Source: Baekduia alba
Lineage (GTDB): Bacteria; Actinomycetota; Thermoleophilia; Solirubrobacterales; Solirubrobacteraceae
Direction of reading: 5' to 3'
NCBI RefSeq assembly: GCF_028416635.1
Contig: NZ_CP114013.1
Coordinates: 2,170,001 to 2,234,000 of the forward strand
DNA length: 64,000 bases
Shown: positions 56,429 to 64,000 of the stretch, one piece after another
Layout of the letters: each line of letters starts with the position of its first letter
How positions within the stretch are numbered: position 1 is the stretch's first letter
Notes under the pieces: model-generated
Seen by the model: the letters and a program-made list of their open reading frames with translations, nothing else
Databases searched by the model: none
What the model was told of the DNA's origin: nothing
Program-made: the position numbers and the translations under genes

Positions 56429-57376
56429 GTGCGCGCGATCGAGCTCACCGCATACGGCGGCGCCGAGAACCTCCGCGTCGCCGACCGGCCCGAGCCGGAG
56501 GCCGGCCCGGGCCAGGTCCTGGTCGACGTCCGGCGCGCCGGCGTCAACTACGCCGACCTGTCCCGCGCGCGCGGGACCTACGACCGGCGTGAGGACGAGC
56601 CGCCGCCGCTCGTCCTCGGCGCCGAGGTCGCGGGCGTCCGGCGGGACACCGGCCAGCGCGCCGTCGCGTTGACCGGCGGCTACGGCGGCTACGCGGAGGT
56701 CGCCGCTGTCGACGAGGACCTCGCGTTCCCGATCCCGGATCGGCTGAGCGACGACGAGGCGCTCGCCCTCCTGCTCCAGGGCCTCACCGCCTACCACGTG
56801 CTCCGCACCGGCGGCCGGCTCGGCGCGCGGGAGAGCGTCGTGGTCCACGCGGCCGCCGGCGGCGTCGGCTCGGTCGCGATCCAGCTCGCGCGGCTGTGGG
56901 GCGCGGGCCGCGTGATCGGCGTCGCCTCCAGCGAGGAGAAGCGCGAGATCGCGCGCGGGCTGGGCGCCCACGCCGTCGTCGACGCCGACCCCGACGGCCT
57001 CGCCGACCGCCTCGTCGCGGCCAACCGCGGCCGCCGCGTCGACGTGGTCGCCGAGATGGTCGGCGGCGCGGTGTTCGCGGAGTCGCTCGCCGCGCTGGCG
57101 CCGGACGGCCGCCTCGTCACCTTCGGCGCCGCCGGCGGCGAGGGCAGCGGCGCGGACCAGGCCGGCGACGACCCGCGCGTCGTGCCGTTCGCGCTGCCCA
57201 CGCTGTTCGCCGCGCGCGACCGCCTCGCCGCCCCGCTGGCCGAGCTCTTCGCCGCGACCGTCGCCGAGGAGCTGCGCCCGCTGCTGGGCGGCATCTACGC
57301 GCTCGAGGACGTCGCCGACGCGCACCGCGACCTCGCCGCGCGCCGCACCACCGGCAAGCTGCTGCTCGACGTCTGA
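56429..57376 (+). CDS. Quinone oxidoreductase-like zinc-free MDR protein
   Basis: A 315-residue medium-chain reductase of the NADPH:quinone oxidoreductase (QOR) type. AGVNYADLSRARGTYD replaces the zinc-ligand Cys region, LQGLTAYHVL and AAAGGVGSVAIQLARLWG (dinucleotide loop) are typical, and the C-terminus ends TTGKLLLDV. The GTG at 56429 is the start. It likely reduces quinones or enones with NADPH. The upstream gap to the OmpR regulator is 107 bp. Confidence 0.9.
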   Translation: MRAIELTAYGGAENLRVADRPEPEAGPGQVLVDVRRAGVNYADLSRARGTYDRREDEPPPLVLGAEVAGVRRDTGQRAVALTGGYGGYAEVAAVDEDLAFPIPDRLSDDEALALLLQGLTAYHVLRTGGRLGARESVVVHAAAGGVGSVAIQLARLWGAGRVIGVASSEEKREIARGLGAHAVVDADPDGLADRLVAANRGRRVDVVAEMVGGAVFAESLAALAPDGRLVTFGAAGGEGSGADQAGDDPRVVPFALPTLFAARDRLAAPLAELFAATVAEELRPLLGGIYALEDVADAHRDLAARRTTGKLLLDV

Positions 57377-57411
57377 CCGCTGCCGCTCGGCACGGACGTC
57401 CTCGTCAACAA

Positions 57412-57433
57412 GTGAAAGTCGACCGGCTTTTAC
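57412..57433. promoter_or_regulatory. Imperfect inverted repeat before the 57448 gene
   Basis: GTGAAAGTCGA (57412-57422) against CCGGCTTTTAC (57423-57433) matches at 8 of 11 positions. It ends 14 bp before the ATG and suits a dimeric regulator. Confidence 0.35.
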
Positions 57434-57447
57434 GCTATTTTCCTCGC

Positions 57448-57720
57448 ATGGCCGTCACCGCGCACGATCCGCTTCCCGTGACGATCCTCGACGCGCGGCG
57501 CTCCGCGACGCGCGAGGCGATGATCGAGCGCTGTGCGCAGCGCGGCTGGCGGGTCGACGTGGCGCTCATCCTCGCCGACGGCGCGCCGGCCGAGGCCTGC
57601 CTGACGCCGGACGAGTTCGCGTGGCTGGAGCTGCGGGTCGGGGACATCGTGGCGGTCGACGCGATCCCGGTCCTGCCGTGCTCGGAGACGCCGGCGGGGC
57701 GCTCGCTCGTCACCGCGTAG
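57448..57720 (+). CDS. Small hypothetical protein
   Basis: A 90-residue soluble protein, not recognised. It begins PLPVTILDARRSATREAMIE, has a central amphipathic region (RCAQRGWRVDVALILADG) and an acidic stretch (LTPDEFAWLELRVGDIVAVD). Two cysteines flank it. An imperfect palindrome lies upstream and a perfect one directly after its stop, so it is an isolated transcription unit. Confidence 0.6.
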   Translation: MAVTAHDPLPVTILDARRSATREAMIERCAQRGWRVDVALILADGAPAEACLTPDEFAWLELRVGDIVAVDAIPVLPCSETPAGRSLVTA

Positions 57721-57749
57721 ACATTCTCCACAGAATTGGTGGAGAATGT
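57721..57749. promoter_or_regulatory. Perfect 11-bp inverted repeat
   Basis: ACATTCTCCAC (57721-57731) and GTGGAGAATGT (57739-57749) with a 7-bp AT-rich spacer begin immediately after a stop codon. The repeat is markedly richer in A+T than its surroundings. It could be an operator for a transcript starting to the right or a terminator without U-tract. The 140 bp up to the cupin gene hold no convincing gene. Confidence 0.5.
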
Positions 57750-57891
57750 GCTAAGGTGCGCTGCACCACAGAGCATCTCCTCCTGTGGCTCCGCGCGCTC
57801 GGCATCCGACCCGTGCCGAGCGTGGTCGGGTGGCTGGGCGCGGACGGGACAGCCGCGCCCAGCCGGCCCGGCCAATCCCGGTGGCCGTCCG

Positions 57892-58230
57892 TCAGTCGCC
57901 TTCCCACTCCGTCGCGAAGTGCGAGTTGAGGTGGATGTCGATCTGCTTGAGCGCGCCCTCGCCGGTGTTCGTGAAGCCGTGCCAGACGCCGGCCGGCACG
58001 ATCGCGATCTCGCCCGCGCGCACGACCTGGGTCTCGTCGCCGGCGGTCACCGTGGCCTCGCCCTGCTGGACGATGAGCACCTCGGCGTAGTCGTGGCGGT
58101 GCCGGCTCGGGCCGCGGCCCGGCGCGGCGTCGACGAAGATGATGGACAGGTCGACGCCGCCGTGGTCGTCGCCGATCAGCTCGCGGGAGAAGTTGCTCGC
58201 GGGGAGGTCGGACAGGCGCGTGACGTGCAT
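57892..58230 (-). CDS. Cupin domain protein
   Basis: A 112-residue single-domain cupin. Motif 1 is SRHRHDYAEVLIVQQGEATV, with His and Glu ligands; motif 2 is AGEIAIVPAGVWHGFTNTG, with the second His. It binds one metal and acts as a small-molecule isomerase, dioxygenase or sensor; the exact role cannot be told. It is divergent from the XRE regulator 87 bp away, which may control it. Confidence 0.88.
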   Translation of the reverse strand: MHVTRLSDLPASNFSRELIGDDHGGVDLSIIFVDAAPGRGPSRHRHDYAEVLIVQQGEATVTAGDETQVVRAGEIAIVPAGVWHGFTNTGEGALKQIDIHLNSHFATEWEGD

Positions 58231-58317
58231 GGGTCCGAGTATCCCGCCCGCGGACGCGGCCGGGTGATACCTCGGAGGGAATGGCCGAGCGGCGCCCCGA
58301 CCCGCTACTCATAGGTC

Positions 58318-59100
58318 ATGGTCACCGCGGAAGAGCTCCGGGCCTGGCGCGGCCGGCGCCGGCTCAGCCAGCTGGAGCTCGCGCTGCGCGCCGGCACCAC
58401 GCAGCGCCACCTGAGCTTCATCGAGAGCGGGCGGTCGGTGCCCGGCCGCGGCATGATCCTGCGGCTGGCCGAGGCGCTCGACGTCCCGCTGCGCGAGCGC
58501 GACGACCTGCTGACGAACGCCGGCTACGCGCCGGTGTACCGCCACGCCGCGTTCGACGCCGACGAGCTCGCCCCGGTCCGCGGCGCGCTGGAGCAGATCC
58601 TCGTCGGGCACCTGCCTTCGCCGGCGGTGCTGACCGACGGCGACAACGCGATCCTGTCGGCCAACGCGGCGTTCGACGCGCTCGTCGCCGGGGTCGACCC
58701 CGCGCTGCTGGCCCCGGGCGCGACGGTCGCGCGCCTGTTCCTCGACGTGCGCGGGCTCGCGCCGCGGATCCGCAACCTGGAGGTGTGGGGCTGGCACGTG
58801 ATCGACGGGCTGCGCCGCCACGCCGAGCGCGACGACCGGCCGCGGCTGGCGCGGCTCGCCGCCGAGCTGGAGGCCGGGCTGCCGCCGCGCGAGCGCGACG
58901 CCGCGCCGCTCGGCGTCGCGGTGCCGATGGTGCTCGCGACGCTTGACGGCGCCGGCGAGCTCGCGCTGCTCACGACGCTCACGCACTTCGCCACGACGAT
59001 CGACGTGACCGTCGCCGAGCTGACGCTCGAGGCGTTCCTGCCCGCCGACGCCGCTACGGCGCGGGCCTTGCGGCAAAGCGCTCGTACGCGGCGCGCGTGA
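58318..59100 (+). CDS. XRE family regulator with MmyB-like ligand-binding domain
   Basis: A 260-residue regulator. The N-terminal HTH is LRAWRGRRRLSQLELALRAG followed by TTQRHLSFIESGRSVPGRGM (residues 7-60). The rest is the PAS-like MmyB domain typical of actinobacterial XRE proteins, with NAGYAPVYRH at the join and TLTHFATTIDVTVAELTLEAF near the end. Such proteins bind fatty-acid-like ligands in one solved case. It may repress the divergent cupin gene. Its 3' end overlaps the convergent MarR gene by 47 bp. Confidence 0.92.
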   Translation: MVTAEELRAWRGRRRLSQLELALRAGTTQRHLSFIESGRSVPGRGMILRLAEALDVPLRERDDLLTNAGYAPVYRHAAFDADELAPVRGALEQILVGHLPSPAVLTDGDNAILSANAAFDALVAGVDPALLAPGATVARLFLDVRGLAPRIRNLEVWGWHVIDGLRRHAERDDRPRLARLAAELEAGLPPRERDAAPLGVAVPMVLATLDGAGELALLTTLTHFATTIDVTVAELTLEAFLPADAATARALRQSARTRRA

Positions 59101-59605
59101 CCGGGCAGGACCGGTCCTCCAGGCCGCAGGTGCCGGTGTCGCACAGGCGGCACATCCACCGCGACGCGCCGGGCTCGCGGATCAACCCGACCGCGACGCG
59201 GCCGAGCAGGCCCTCGAACTGCGCGCGCTCCGCGGCCGACAGCACGCCCAGGGCATCGTCCAGCACCTGCTCGCGCGCCTGCACGACGCGCCGCGCCGCG
59301 CGGCGGCCCGCCGCGGTCAGGACGACGGTCGTCGTGCGCCCGTCGCCGCCGGTCCCACGCTGGACGAGACCGGCGTCCGCGAGCCGGTCGACGAGGCGCA
59401 CCGTGCCCGACGACGTCAGCCCGAGCACCTGGCGCAGCCGGTCGATCGTCGGCGCGTCGAGGAAGTGGTGCAGCGCCGACAGCGCGACGGCCGCGGTCTC
59501 GGCGCCCGGCCGCCCGCCCTGGCCGGCCGCCGCGCTGATCTCGCTCGCCATCCCGTCGGTCACCCGCAGCGCGACCGCGCCGAGCAGGTTCGCCGCGCGA
59601 TCCAT
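59054..59605 (-). CDS. MarR family regulator with C-terminal cysteine cluster
   Basis: A 183-residue MarR protein. The winged HTH is at LRQVLGLTSSGTVRLVDRLA, with the wing GGDGRTTTVVLTAAG. The C-terminal tail reads CRLCDTGTCGLEDRSCPVTR, a C-x2-C-x4-C-x7-C cluster able to bind zinc or an iron-sulphur centre or respond to redox. The ATG at 59605 overlaps the stop of the cupin gene upstream (ATGA). It probably regulates that operon through the repeat at 60024-60052. Confidence 0.9.
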   Translation of the reverse strand: MDRAANLLGAVALRVTDGMASEISAAAGQGGRPGAETAAVALSALHHFLDAPTIDRLRQVLGLTSSGTVRLVDRLADAGLVQRGTGGDGRTTTVVLTAAGRRAARRVVQAREQVLDDALGVLSAAERAQFEGLLGRVAVGLIREPGASRWMCRLCDTGTCGLEDRSCPVTRAAYERFAARPAP

Positions 59606-60006
59606 CAGGCGCCGTCCCACCACCCCGGCGTCATGTCGACGTCGGCGGCCGGGTCGTCGCCCGCGGGCGCCCCGAAGGCGAGGAACTCCAGGCCCTCCGG
59701 CCCCGCGGAGAACGCGCGGGTGACGCCGGGCGGGACGCGGACCGCGTCCCAGGCCCGCAGCTCGACGAGGTCGTCGTCCAGCTTGACGCGGCCGCCGCCG
59801 TCGACGACGACGTACAGCTCCTCCTGGCGGTGATGGTGGTGGCCGAAGGGCTGCGTCGCGCCGGGCGCGAGCCGCTGCAGGCTCACGCCGCTCTCGGACA
59901 GCTCCATGTCGCGCGAGGCGAACCGCGCCTGCATGTCCGGCGCCATCCCGAACTTGGGGGCGGAGTCCTCGACCTCGCGCAGGTTGTTGACGGTGTAGTC
60001 GGCCAT
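59605..60006 (-). CDS. Cupin domain protein
   Basis: A 133-residue cupin with metal ligands in QPFGHHHHRQEELYVVVDGGG and the second motif WDAVRVPPGVTRAFSAGPEG, where the usual second His is replaced by Arg. AGGAG before the ATG at 60006 fixes the start. It is translated with the MarR gene downstream. A ligand-binding or oxygenase role is possible; substrate unknown. Confidence 0.88.
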   Translation of the reverse strand: MADYTVNNLREVEDSAPKFGMAPDMQARFASRDMELSESGVSLQRLAPGATQPFGHHHHRQEELYVVVDGGGRVKLDDDLVELRAWDAVRVPPGVTRAFSAGPEGLEFLAFGAPAGDDPAADVDMTPGWWDGA

Positions 60007-60023
60007 CGTTCCTGGCTCCTCTC

Positions 60024-60052
60024 GGAAATAGGTGCGTGACTCACATATTCCC
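60024..60052. promoter_or_regulatory. Inverted repeat before the cupin/MarR operon
   Basis: An imperfect 29-bp repeat with outer arms GGAAATA/TATTCC and a perfect inner GTGACTCAC (60036-60044). It lies 18 bp upstream of the cupin ATG and overlaps the GTG of the rightward hydrolase-like frame, so it could control both directions. The MarR protein is the obvious candidate binder. Confidence 0.45.
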
Positions 60053-61331
60053 GCAAGCGCCCGGACCGAACCCTGTTGCGCAACACATCCATGGGATGTC
60101 GGCATCCTGAAGATCGGCGCGGCCAAGGCCCGCAACGTCCTGGTGCTCAACCCCGGGACCTCGGCCAGCGCCGCGTACTTCGCGCCGCTGGCCAAGAGCC
60201 TCGTCGCCCAGGCGCCGGGCTGGCAGGTCTGGTCGGTCGAGCGGCGCGAGAACCTGCTCGAGGACCAGCCGGTCCTCGACCGCGCGAAGGCCGGGCAGGC
60301 CACGCCGCAGGAGGTGTTCAACTACTACTTGGGTTGGATCAAGGACACGTCGGTCACCACGCACTTCCGATCGATCCCTGACGCGCAGGTCGCCTACGCC
60401 AAGCAGTGGGGGATTAACACCGAGATCGAGGACCTGCGCCGCGTCGTGCTGCAGGCGAAGAAGCTCGGCGGCAAGGTCGTCGTCGGCGGCCATTCGCTGG
60501 GCGGCTCGATCACGACCGCCTACGCGACGTGGGACTTCCATGGCCAAGCCGGCGCCGCCGGGCTCGCCGGCCTCGTCTTCATCGACGGCGGCAGCGGCCC
60601 GACGCCGGTCACCAAGGCCGCGGCGGCCAAGAGCCTCGCCGACCTGAAGGCCGGCTCGCCGTGGCTGCAGTTCGGCGGGATCCGCGCCGTTCACCGGCCT
60701 GTTCAACTCCACCGGGTCGCTCAGCGTCCTGCTCGACCCCGACAGCCCGTCGCTCGGCCAGGCCTCGGGCCTGCTGCCTGCGAACATCGTCCCGCCGACG
60801 CCCGTGACCAACGCGGGCCAGTACGGCTACGCGCTGGACGCCGGGACGTCGCCGCCCGCGCTGGCCGCCGCGCAGGCGCACCTCGGCCACCTCGCGACGA
60901 CCGGCGATCCCAAGGGCTGGGACGACGCCGGCGCGCTGACGCCGCTGCGCCGCATGGCCGAGGTCTTCTCCGGCTGGGGCCTGAAGGGGCTGGACGGCAC
61001 CGCCTGGTGCCACCCGCTGCGCCTGACGATCGACTCCGGGGCGGTCGCGGCCGGCAACGCCAACCCGGCCCAGAAGGTGCTCGACGTCCACGCCACGCAC
61101 GGCCACGACCTGCCGAAGGGCCTGAAGATGTACGCCTTCGGCGCGGCGCTGGGCGGCCAGCGCGTGCTCGACGCCACCAAGAACCTCGCCCGGCAGTCGC
61201 ACATCCCGACCAAGAGCCTGACCTTGGTCGACCGCCACGCGACCTACGCCCACAACGACCCCAACACGGCCGACCCGGCCAAGAACGCGTTCTTGAAGAA
61301 GCTGGTGCCGTTCCTGAAGGGGTTGGGCTAG
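60032..61331 (+). pseudogene. Alpha/beta-hydrolase-like protein, frameshifted
   Basis: A hydrolase-fold protein with the nucleophile elbow VVGGHSLGGS, broken into two frames. The first part runs from about 60032 (GTG, doubtful) with GILKIGAAKARNVLVLNPGT to WLQFGG near 60679. The second continues one base later as APFTGLFNSTGSLSVLLDPD and ends normally, AFLKKLVPFLKGLG, at 61331. A single extra base, for instance the A at 60680, accounts for it. Relatives are exported; no signal peptide is present, so the 5' end may also be lost. Its stop overlaps that of the convergent CoA-transferase gene in CTAG. Confidence 0.7.
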
Positions 61332-62440
61332 GACGCCGGCAGGTCCGGCGGCGCCGTCCGGTAGGTCGGCGGCGTCGCGCTGAGGCCGATCGGGTTGCGG
61401 GTCAGCCGCGCGACGCTGCCGTCGTCGCGCGGCAGCTCGACGATCGGGTCGAGGCCGAGCGACGTCGCGAGCGCGAAGGCGCCCGCGACGTCGTTGACGA
61501 CGCCGGCCGGGACGCCGCGCGGTGACAGCGCGCGGACCCAGTCGTGGGCCGGGCGGCTCGCCAGCGCCGCGACCAGCGCATCGCGCAGCGCGTCGCGGTG
61601 GGCCACGCGCGACGCGTTGGTCGCGAAGCGCGCGTCGTCGGCCAGCCCGACGACGTCGCGCAGCGCCGCGAACTGCTTGTCGTTGCCGACGGCCAGGACG
61701 AGGTCGCCGTCGCCGGTGGGGAGCAGCTCGTAGGGCGCGATCGACGGGTGCGCGTTGCCCATCCGGCCGCCGACGGCGCCGGCCAGGGTGTAGGCCGAGC
61801 CCTGGTTGACGAGCGCCGCGAGCAGGGAGGACAGCAGGTCGACCTCGACGCGCTGGCCCTCGCCGGTGCGCTCGCGGTGGCGCAGCGCGGCCAGGATCCC
61901 GACCGCGGTGAACAGCCCGGTGATGACGTCGACCAGCGCGACGCCGACCTTCTGCGGCTCGCCGTCGCGCTCGCCGGTGATCGACATCAGCCCGCCGACG
62001 GCCTGGACGAGGAGGTCGTAGCCAGGCAGCGCCGCGCCGTCGCCTGCGCCGAAGCCGGTGATCGAGGTGTAGACGATGCCCGGACGCTGCGCGGCGAGCG
62101 TCGCGTAGCCCAGGCCCAGCCGGTCCATCACGCCGGGCCGGAAGTTCTCGACCACCACGTCGGCGCCCGCGACCAGCGCGCGGGCACGCGCCCCGCCGGC
62201 CTCCGTGGTGAGGTCGATGGCCTCGCTGTCCTTGTTGCGGTTGACCGACTGGAAGTACGTGGCCTGGCCGCGCTCGTCGAACGGGGGACCCCAGGCGCGC
62301 GTGTCGTCCCCGGTCCCCGGCCGCTCGACCTTGATCACCGTCGCCCCGAGGTCGGCGAGGACCATCGTGGCCAGCGGGCCGGCGAGGACGCGGGAGAAGT
62401 CGACGATGGTGAGGTCGTCGAGTGCGGCGGCGGGCGTCAT
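61328..62440 (-). CDS. Family III CoA-transferase (CaiB/BaiF), probable glutarate CoA-transferase
   Basis: A 370-residue class III CoA-transferase. LTIVDFSRVLAGPLATMVLADLGA, seen as adjacent family blocks, opens the protein; VVVENFRPGVMDRLGLGYA follows, and the catalytic Asp lies in LPGYDLLVQAVGG. The gene is divergent from a glutaryl-CoA-dehydrogenase-like gene, which suggests the succinyl-CoA:glutarate CoA-transferase role known for such pairs. That specificity is inference. The ATG at 62440 is chosen over a TTG two codons upstream. Confidence 0.88.
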   Translation of the reverse strand: MTPAAALDDLTIVDFSRVLAGPLATMVLADLGATVIKVERPGTGDDTRAWGPPFDERGQATYFQSVNRNKDSEAIDLTTEAGGARARALVAGADVVVENFRPGVMDRLGLGYATLAAQRPGIVYTSITGFGAGDGAALPGYDLLVQAVGGLMSITGERDGEPQKVGVALVDVITGLFTAVGILAALRHRERTGEGQRVEVDLLSSLLAALVNQGSAYTLAGAVGGRMGNAHPSIAPYELLPTGDGDLVLAVGNDKQFAALRDVVGLADDARFATNASRVAHRDALRDALVAALASRPAHDWVRALSPRGVPAGVVNDVAGAFALATSLGLDPIVELPRDDGSVARLTRNPIGLSATPPTYRTAPPDLPAS

Positions 62441-62453
62441 GTGCAACGATCTT

Positions 62454-62469
62454 AGATCTTCGAAGATCT
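62454..62469. promoter_or_regulatory. 16-bp perfect palindrome between the CoA-transferase and dehydrogenase genes
   Basis: AGATCTTCGAAGATCT is identical to its reverse complement over 16 bp. It lies 13 bp upstream of the leftward ATG and 39 bp upstream of the rightward GTG. The FCD-type GntR gene at 63693 is the likely partner. Confidence 0.65.
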
Positions 62470-62508
62470 TGACGCAGCACGCCGACCGACCGCCAGGAGA
62501 GACACGCC

Positions 62509-63696
62509 GTGAGCACCGCCGCCGCCCCGCCCGAGATCCGCCCCAAGGACTTCCTGGGCCTCGACCACCTGCTCTCCGACGAGGAGCGCGACATGCGCGA
62601 CAGCGTGCGCGCGTTCGTGGCCAACGAGGTCGTGCCCTACGTCGGCGACTGGTTCGAGGCCGGCGAGGTCCCGGTCTCCGAGCTCGCGCCGGCGCTGGGC
62701 AAGTTGGGTGTCTTGGGTATGCACCTGGAGGGCTACGGCTGTGCGGGCGCGTCGGCCACGGCCTACGGCCTCGCGTGCCTGGAGCTGGAGGCCGGCGACT
62801 CGGGCATCCGCTCGCTCGTCTCGGTCCAGGGGTCGCTGGCGATGTACGCGATCTGGCGCTGGGGCAGCGAGGACCAGAAGCAGGAGTGGCTGCCGCGCAT
62901 GGCCGCCGGGGAGGCGATCGGCTGCTTCGGCCTGACCGAGCCGGACGCCGGGTCGGACCCGGGCGCGATGCGCACCCGCGCGCGCCGCGACGGCGCGGAC
63001 TGGATCCTGCACGGCCAGAAGATGTGGATCACCAACGGCTCGGTCGCCGACGTCGCGGTCGTGTGGGCGATGACCGACGACGGCGTCCGCGGCTTCGTCG
63101 TCCCGAAGGACACGCCGGGCTTCACGACGCAGGACATCCACAAGAAGCTGTCGCTGCGCGCGTCGGTCACGTCCGAGCTGCTGCTCGACGACGTCCGGCT
63201 GCCGGCCAGCGCGGCGCTGCCCGAGGCCACCAGCCTGCGCGGCCCGCTGAGCTGCCTGAACGAGGCGCGCTTCGGCATCGTCTTCGGCGCCGTCGGCGCG
63301 GCGCGCGCGTGCTACGAGGCCGCGCTGGACTACGCGCTGGAGCGCATGGCGTTCGGCCGGCCGATCGCCGCGACGCAGATCCAGCAGGCCAAGCTCGCCA
63401 AGATGGCGCTGCAGGTCAACCAGGCCACGCTGCTGGCCCTGCACCTCGGCCGGATGAAGGACGAGGGGCTGCTGCGGCCCGAGCACGTCTCGATGGGCAA
63501 GCTGGGCAACGTCGACGCCGCGCTGGACGTCGCGCGCTCCGCGCGCCAGGTCCTCGGCGCCAACGGCGTGACGCTCGAGTACCCGGTCATCCGCCACATG
63601 AACAACCTGGAGTCGGTCGTGACCTACGAGGGGACCGCGGACGTCCACGCGCTCGTCGTCGGCGGGGCGGTCACGGGTATCCAGGCGTTCCGGTGA
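62509..63696 (+). CDS. Acyl-CoA dehydrogenase, glutaryl-CoA dehydrogenase-like
   Basis: A 395-residue FAD enzyme. CFGLTEPDAGSDPGAMRTRA and WILHGQKMWITNGSVADVAV form the FAD and substrate core; the catalytic Glu lies in VTYEGTADVHALVVG. FGRPIAATQIQQAKLAKM, NLESVVTYEGT and overall length fit glutaryl-CoA dehydrogenases, which oxidise and decarboxylate glutaryl-CoA to crotonyl-CoA in lysine and tryptophan breakdown. AGGAGAG precedes the GTG at 62509. The CoA-transferase gene is divergent and the GntR gene follows, overlapping by 4 bp (GTGA). Confidence 0.92.
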   Translation: MSTAAAPPEIRPKDFLGLDHLLSDEERDMRDSVRAFVANEVVPYVGDWFEAGEVPVSELAPALGKLGVLGMHLEGYGCAGASATAYGLACLELEAGDSGIRSLVSVQGSLAMYAIWRWGSEDQKQEWLPRMAAGEAIGCFGLTEPDAGSDPGAMRTRARRDGADWILHGQKMWITNGSVADVAVVWAMTDDGVRGFVVPKDTPGFTTQDIHKKLSLRASVTSELLLDDVRLPASAALPEATSLRGPLSCLNEARFGIVFGAVGAARACYEAALDYALERMAFGRPIAATQIQQAKLAKMALQVNQATLLALHLGRMKDEGLLRPEHVSMGKLGNVDAALDVARSARQVLGANGVTLEYPVIRHMNNLESVVTYEGTADVHALVVGGAVTGIQAFR

Positions 63697-64000
63697 GCCT
63701 GGCGACGGCCCAGCAGCACGCCGTCGAGGCGCTGCGCGCGCTGATCGTGCGCGGCGCGCTGCGGCCGGGCGCGCGCGTCAACCAGGAGGACGTCGCCGCC
63801 GAGTTGGGGTTGTCGGTCGCGCCGATCCGCGAGGCCCTCCGCGTCCTGGAGCAGGAGGGCCAGGTGACCTACCTGCCGCGGCGCGGCTACTTCGTCACCG
63901 AGCTGCGCATGGCCGACCTGGAGGAGATCTACGGGCTGCGCGCGCTGCTCGAGGCACGGGCGGCCCGCCACGCGCTCCCGGCGCTCGACGCCGAGGCGCT
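63693..64000 (+). CDS. GntR family regulator (FCD type, 3' partial)
   Basis: The first 102 residues of a GntR protein, cut by the window edge. The winged HTH is complete: AVEALRALIVRGALRPGARV, then QEDVAAELGLSVAPIREALR and LEQEGQVTYLPRRGYFV. LEEIYGLRALLEARAAR begins the FCD ligand-binding domain. The GTG overlaps the dehydrogenase stop. It probably binds the palindrome at 62454-62469 and responds to an organic acid or acyl-CoA of the glutarate pathway. Confidence 0.92.
   Translation, partial: MSLATAQQHAVEALRALIVRGALRPGARVNQEDVAAELGLSVAPIREALRVLEQEGQVTYLPRRGYFVTELRMADLEEIYGLRALLEARAARHALPALDAEA

Overview
The window is about 64 kb of very GC-rich DNA with dense, often overlapping genes (ATGA, GTGA and TTGA junctions), frequent GTG and TTG starts, several apparently leaderless transcripts and many MarR/TetR/PucR regulators. 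Protein types (actinobacterial holin-like and DUF3618-like proteins, a SigB/SigF-type sigma factor, HisKA_3/NarL two-component systems, a Delta-60 repeat protein with a cysteine-bearing beta-rich tail) fit a high-GC actinobacterium, most likely of the Thermoleophilia (Solirubrobacterales-like). That placement is inference. No tRNA, rRNA, CRISPR array or insertion sequence was seen.

Layout. 1-2500: a GH13 alpha-glucosidase cut by the window edge, and a medium-chain dehydrogenase. 2516-4300: a leftward MarR/SRPBCC/metallo-beta-lactamase-fold operon with three copies of a TGACNNGTCA palindrome. 4376-8031: a PucR-type regulator divergent from a Baeyer-Villiger-type monooxygenase and an SDR. 8044-13813: thioesterase, MarR, DHA2 drug exporter, TetR plus SRPBCC, and a Delta-60 protein that looks 5'-truncated. 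13910-20521: HU, a YihY-family membrane protein, a frameshifted STAS anti-anti-sigma gene, an RsbW-like kinase, an NmrA-like protein, a ferritin-like protein, three envelope/stress proteins and a SigB/SigF-type sigma factor. Two of the stress genes carry similar GTTT-N17-GGGGA promoter-like elements, so this looks like a general stress block. 20751-23977: epoxide hydrolase and glutamine-dependent NAD synthetase.

24108-44896 is the centrepiece: a complete-looking contractile injection system (CIS/eCIS) locus. In order it encodes a putative clan CD (C80/caspase-like) cysteine peptidase, a Pvc16_N/DUF4255 terminator-like protein, sheath, tube, a lambda G/GT-like tail-assembly chaperone pair joined by a textbook -1 frameshift signal (GGGAAAA, 6-nt spacer, perfect 9-bp stem), a 1446-residue Ala/Ser/Pro/Val-rich repetitive protein, a second tube protein, LysM protein, VgrG-like spike, gp25-like, gpJ-like and gpI-like baseplate proteins, a zinc-ribbon/transmembrane/PASTA/beta-propeller protein, a PAAR-like tip on the opposite strand, an atypical response regulator, a DUF4157 protein and an AAA+ ATPase. 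No tail-fibre gene and no conventional tape-measure gene are seen. A membrane protein with PASTA domains suggests a particle linked to the producer's own envelope rather than a secreted one.

44992-56321: 3-hydroxyacyl-CoA dehydrogenase and MarR, a Tat-signal ferritin-like protein next to tatA, membrane proteins, a HisKA_3 kinase/NarL regulator followed by a MacB-like ABC exporter, and a convergent OmpR-type two-component system. 56429-64000: quinone oxidoreductase, small hypothetical, two cupins, XRE and MarR regulators, a frameshifted alpha/beta hydrolase-like gene, and a glutaryl-CoA module (family III CoA-transferase, glutaryl-CoA-dehydrogenase-like enzyme, GntR regulator at the edge) with a 16-bp perfect palindrome between the divergent genes. 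Apart from 8443-8837, which holds one doubtful small ORF, no gap of more than 300 bases lacks a gene.
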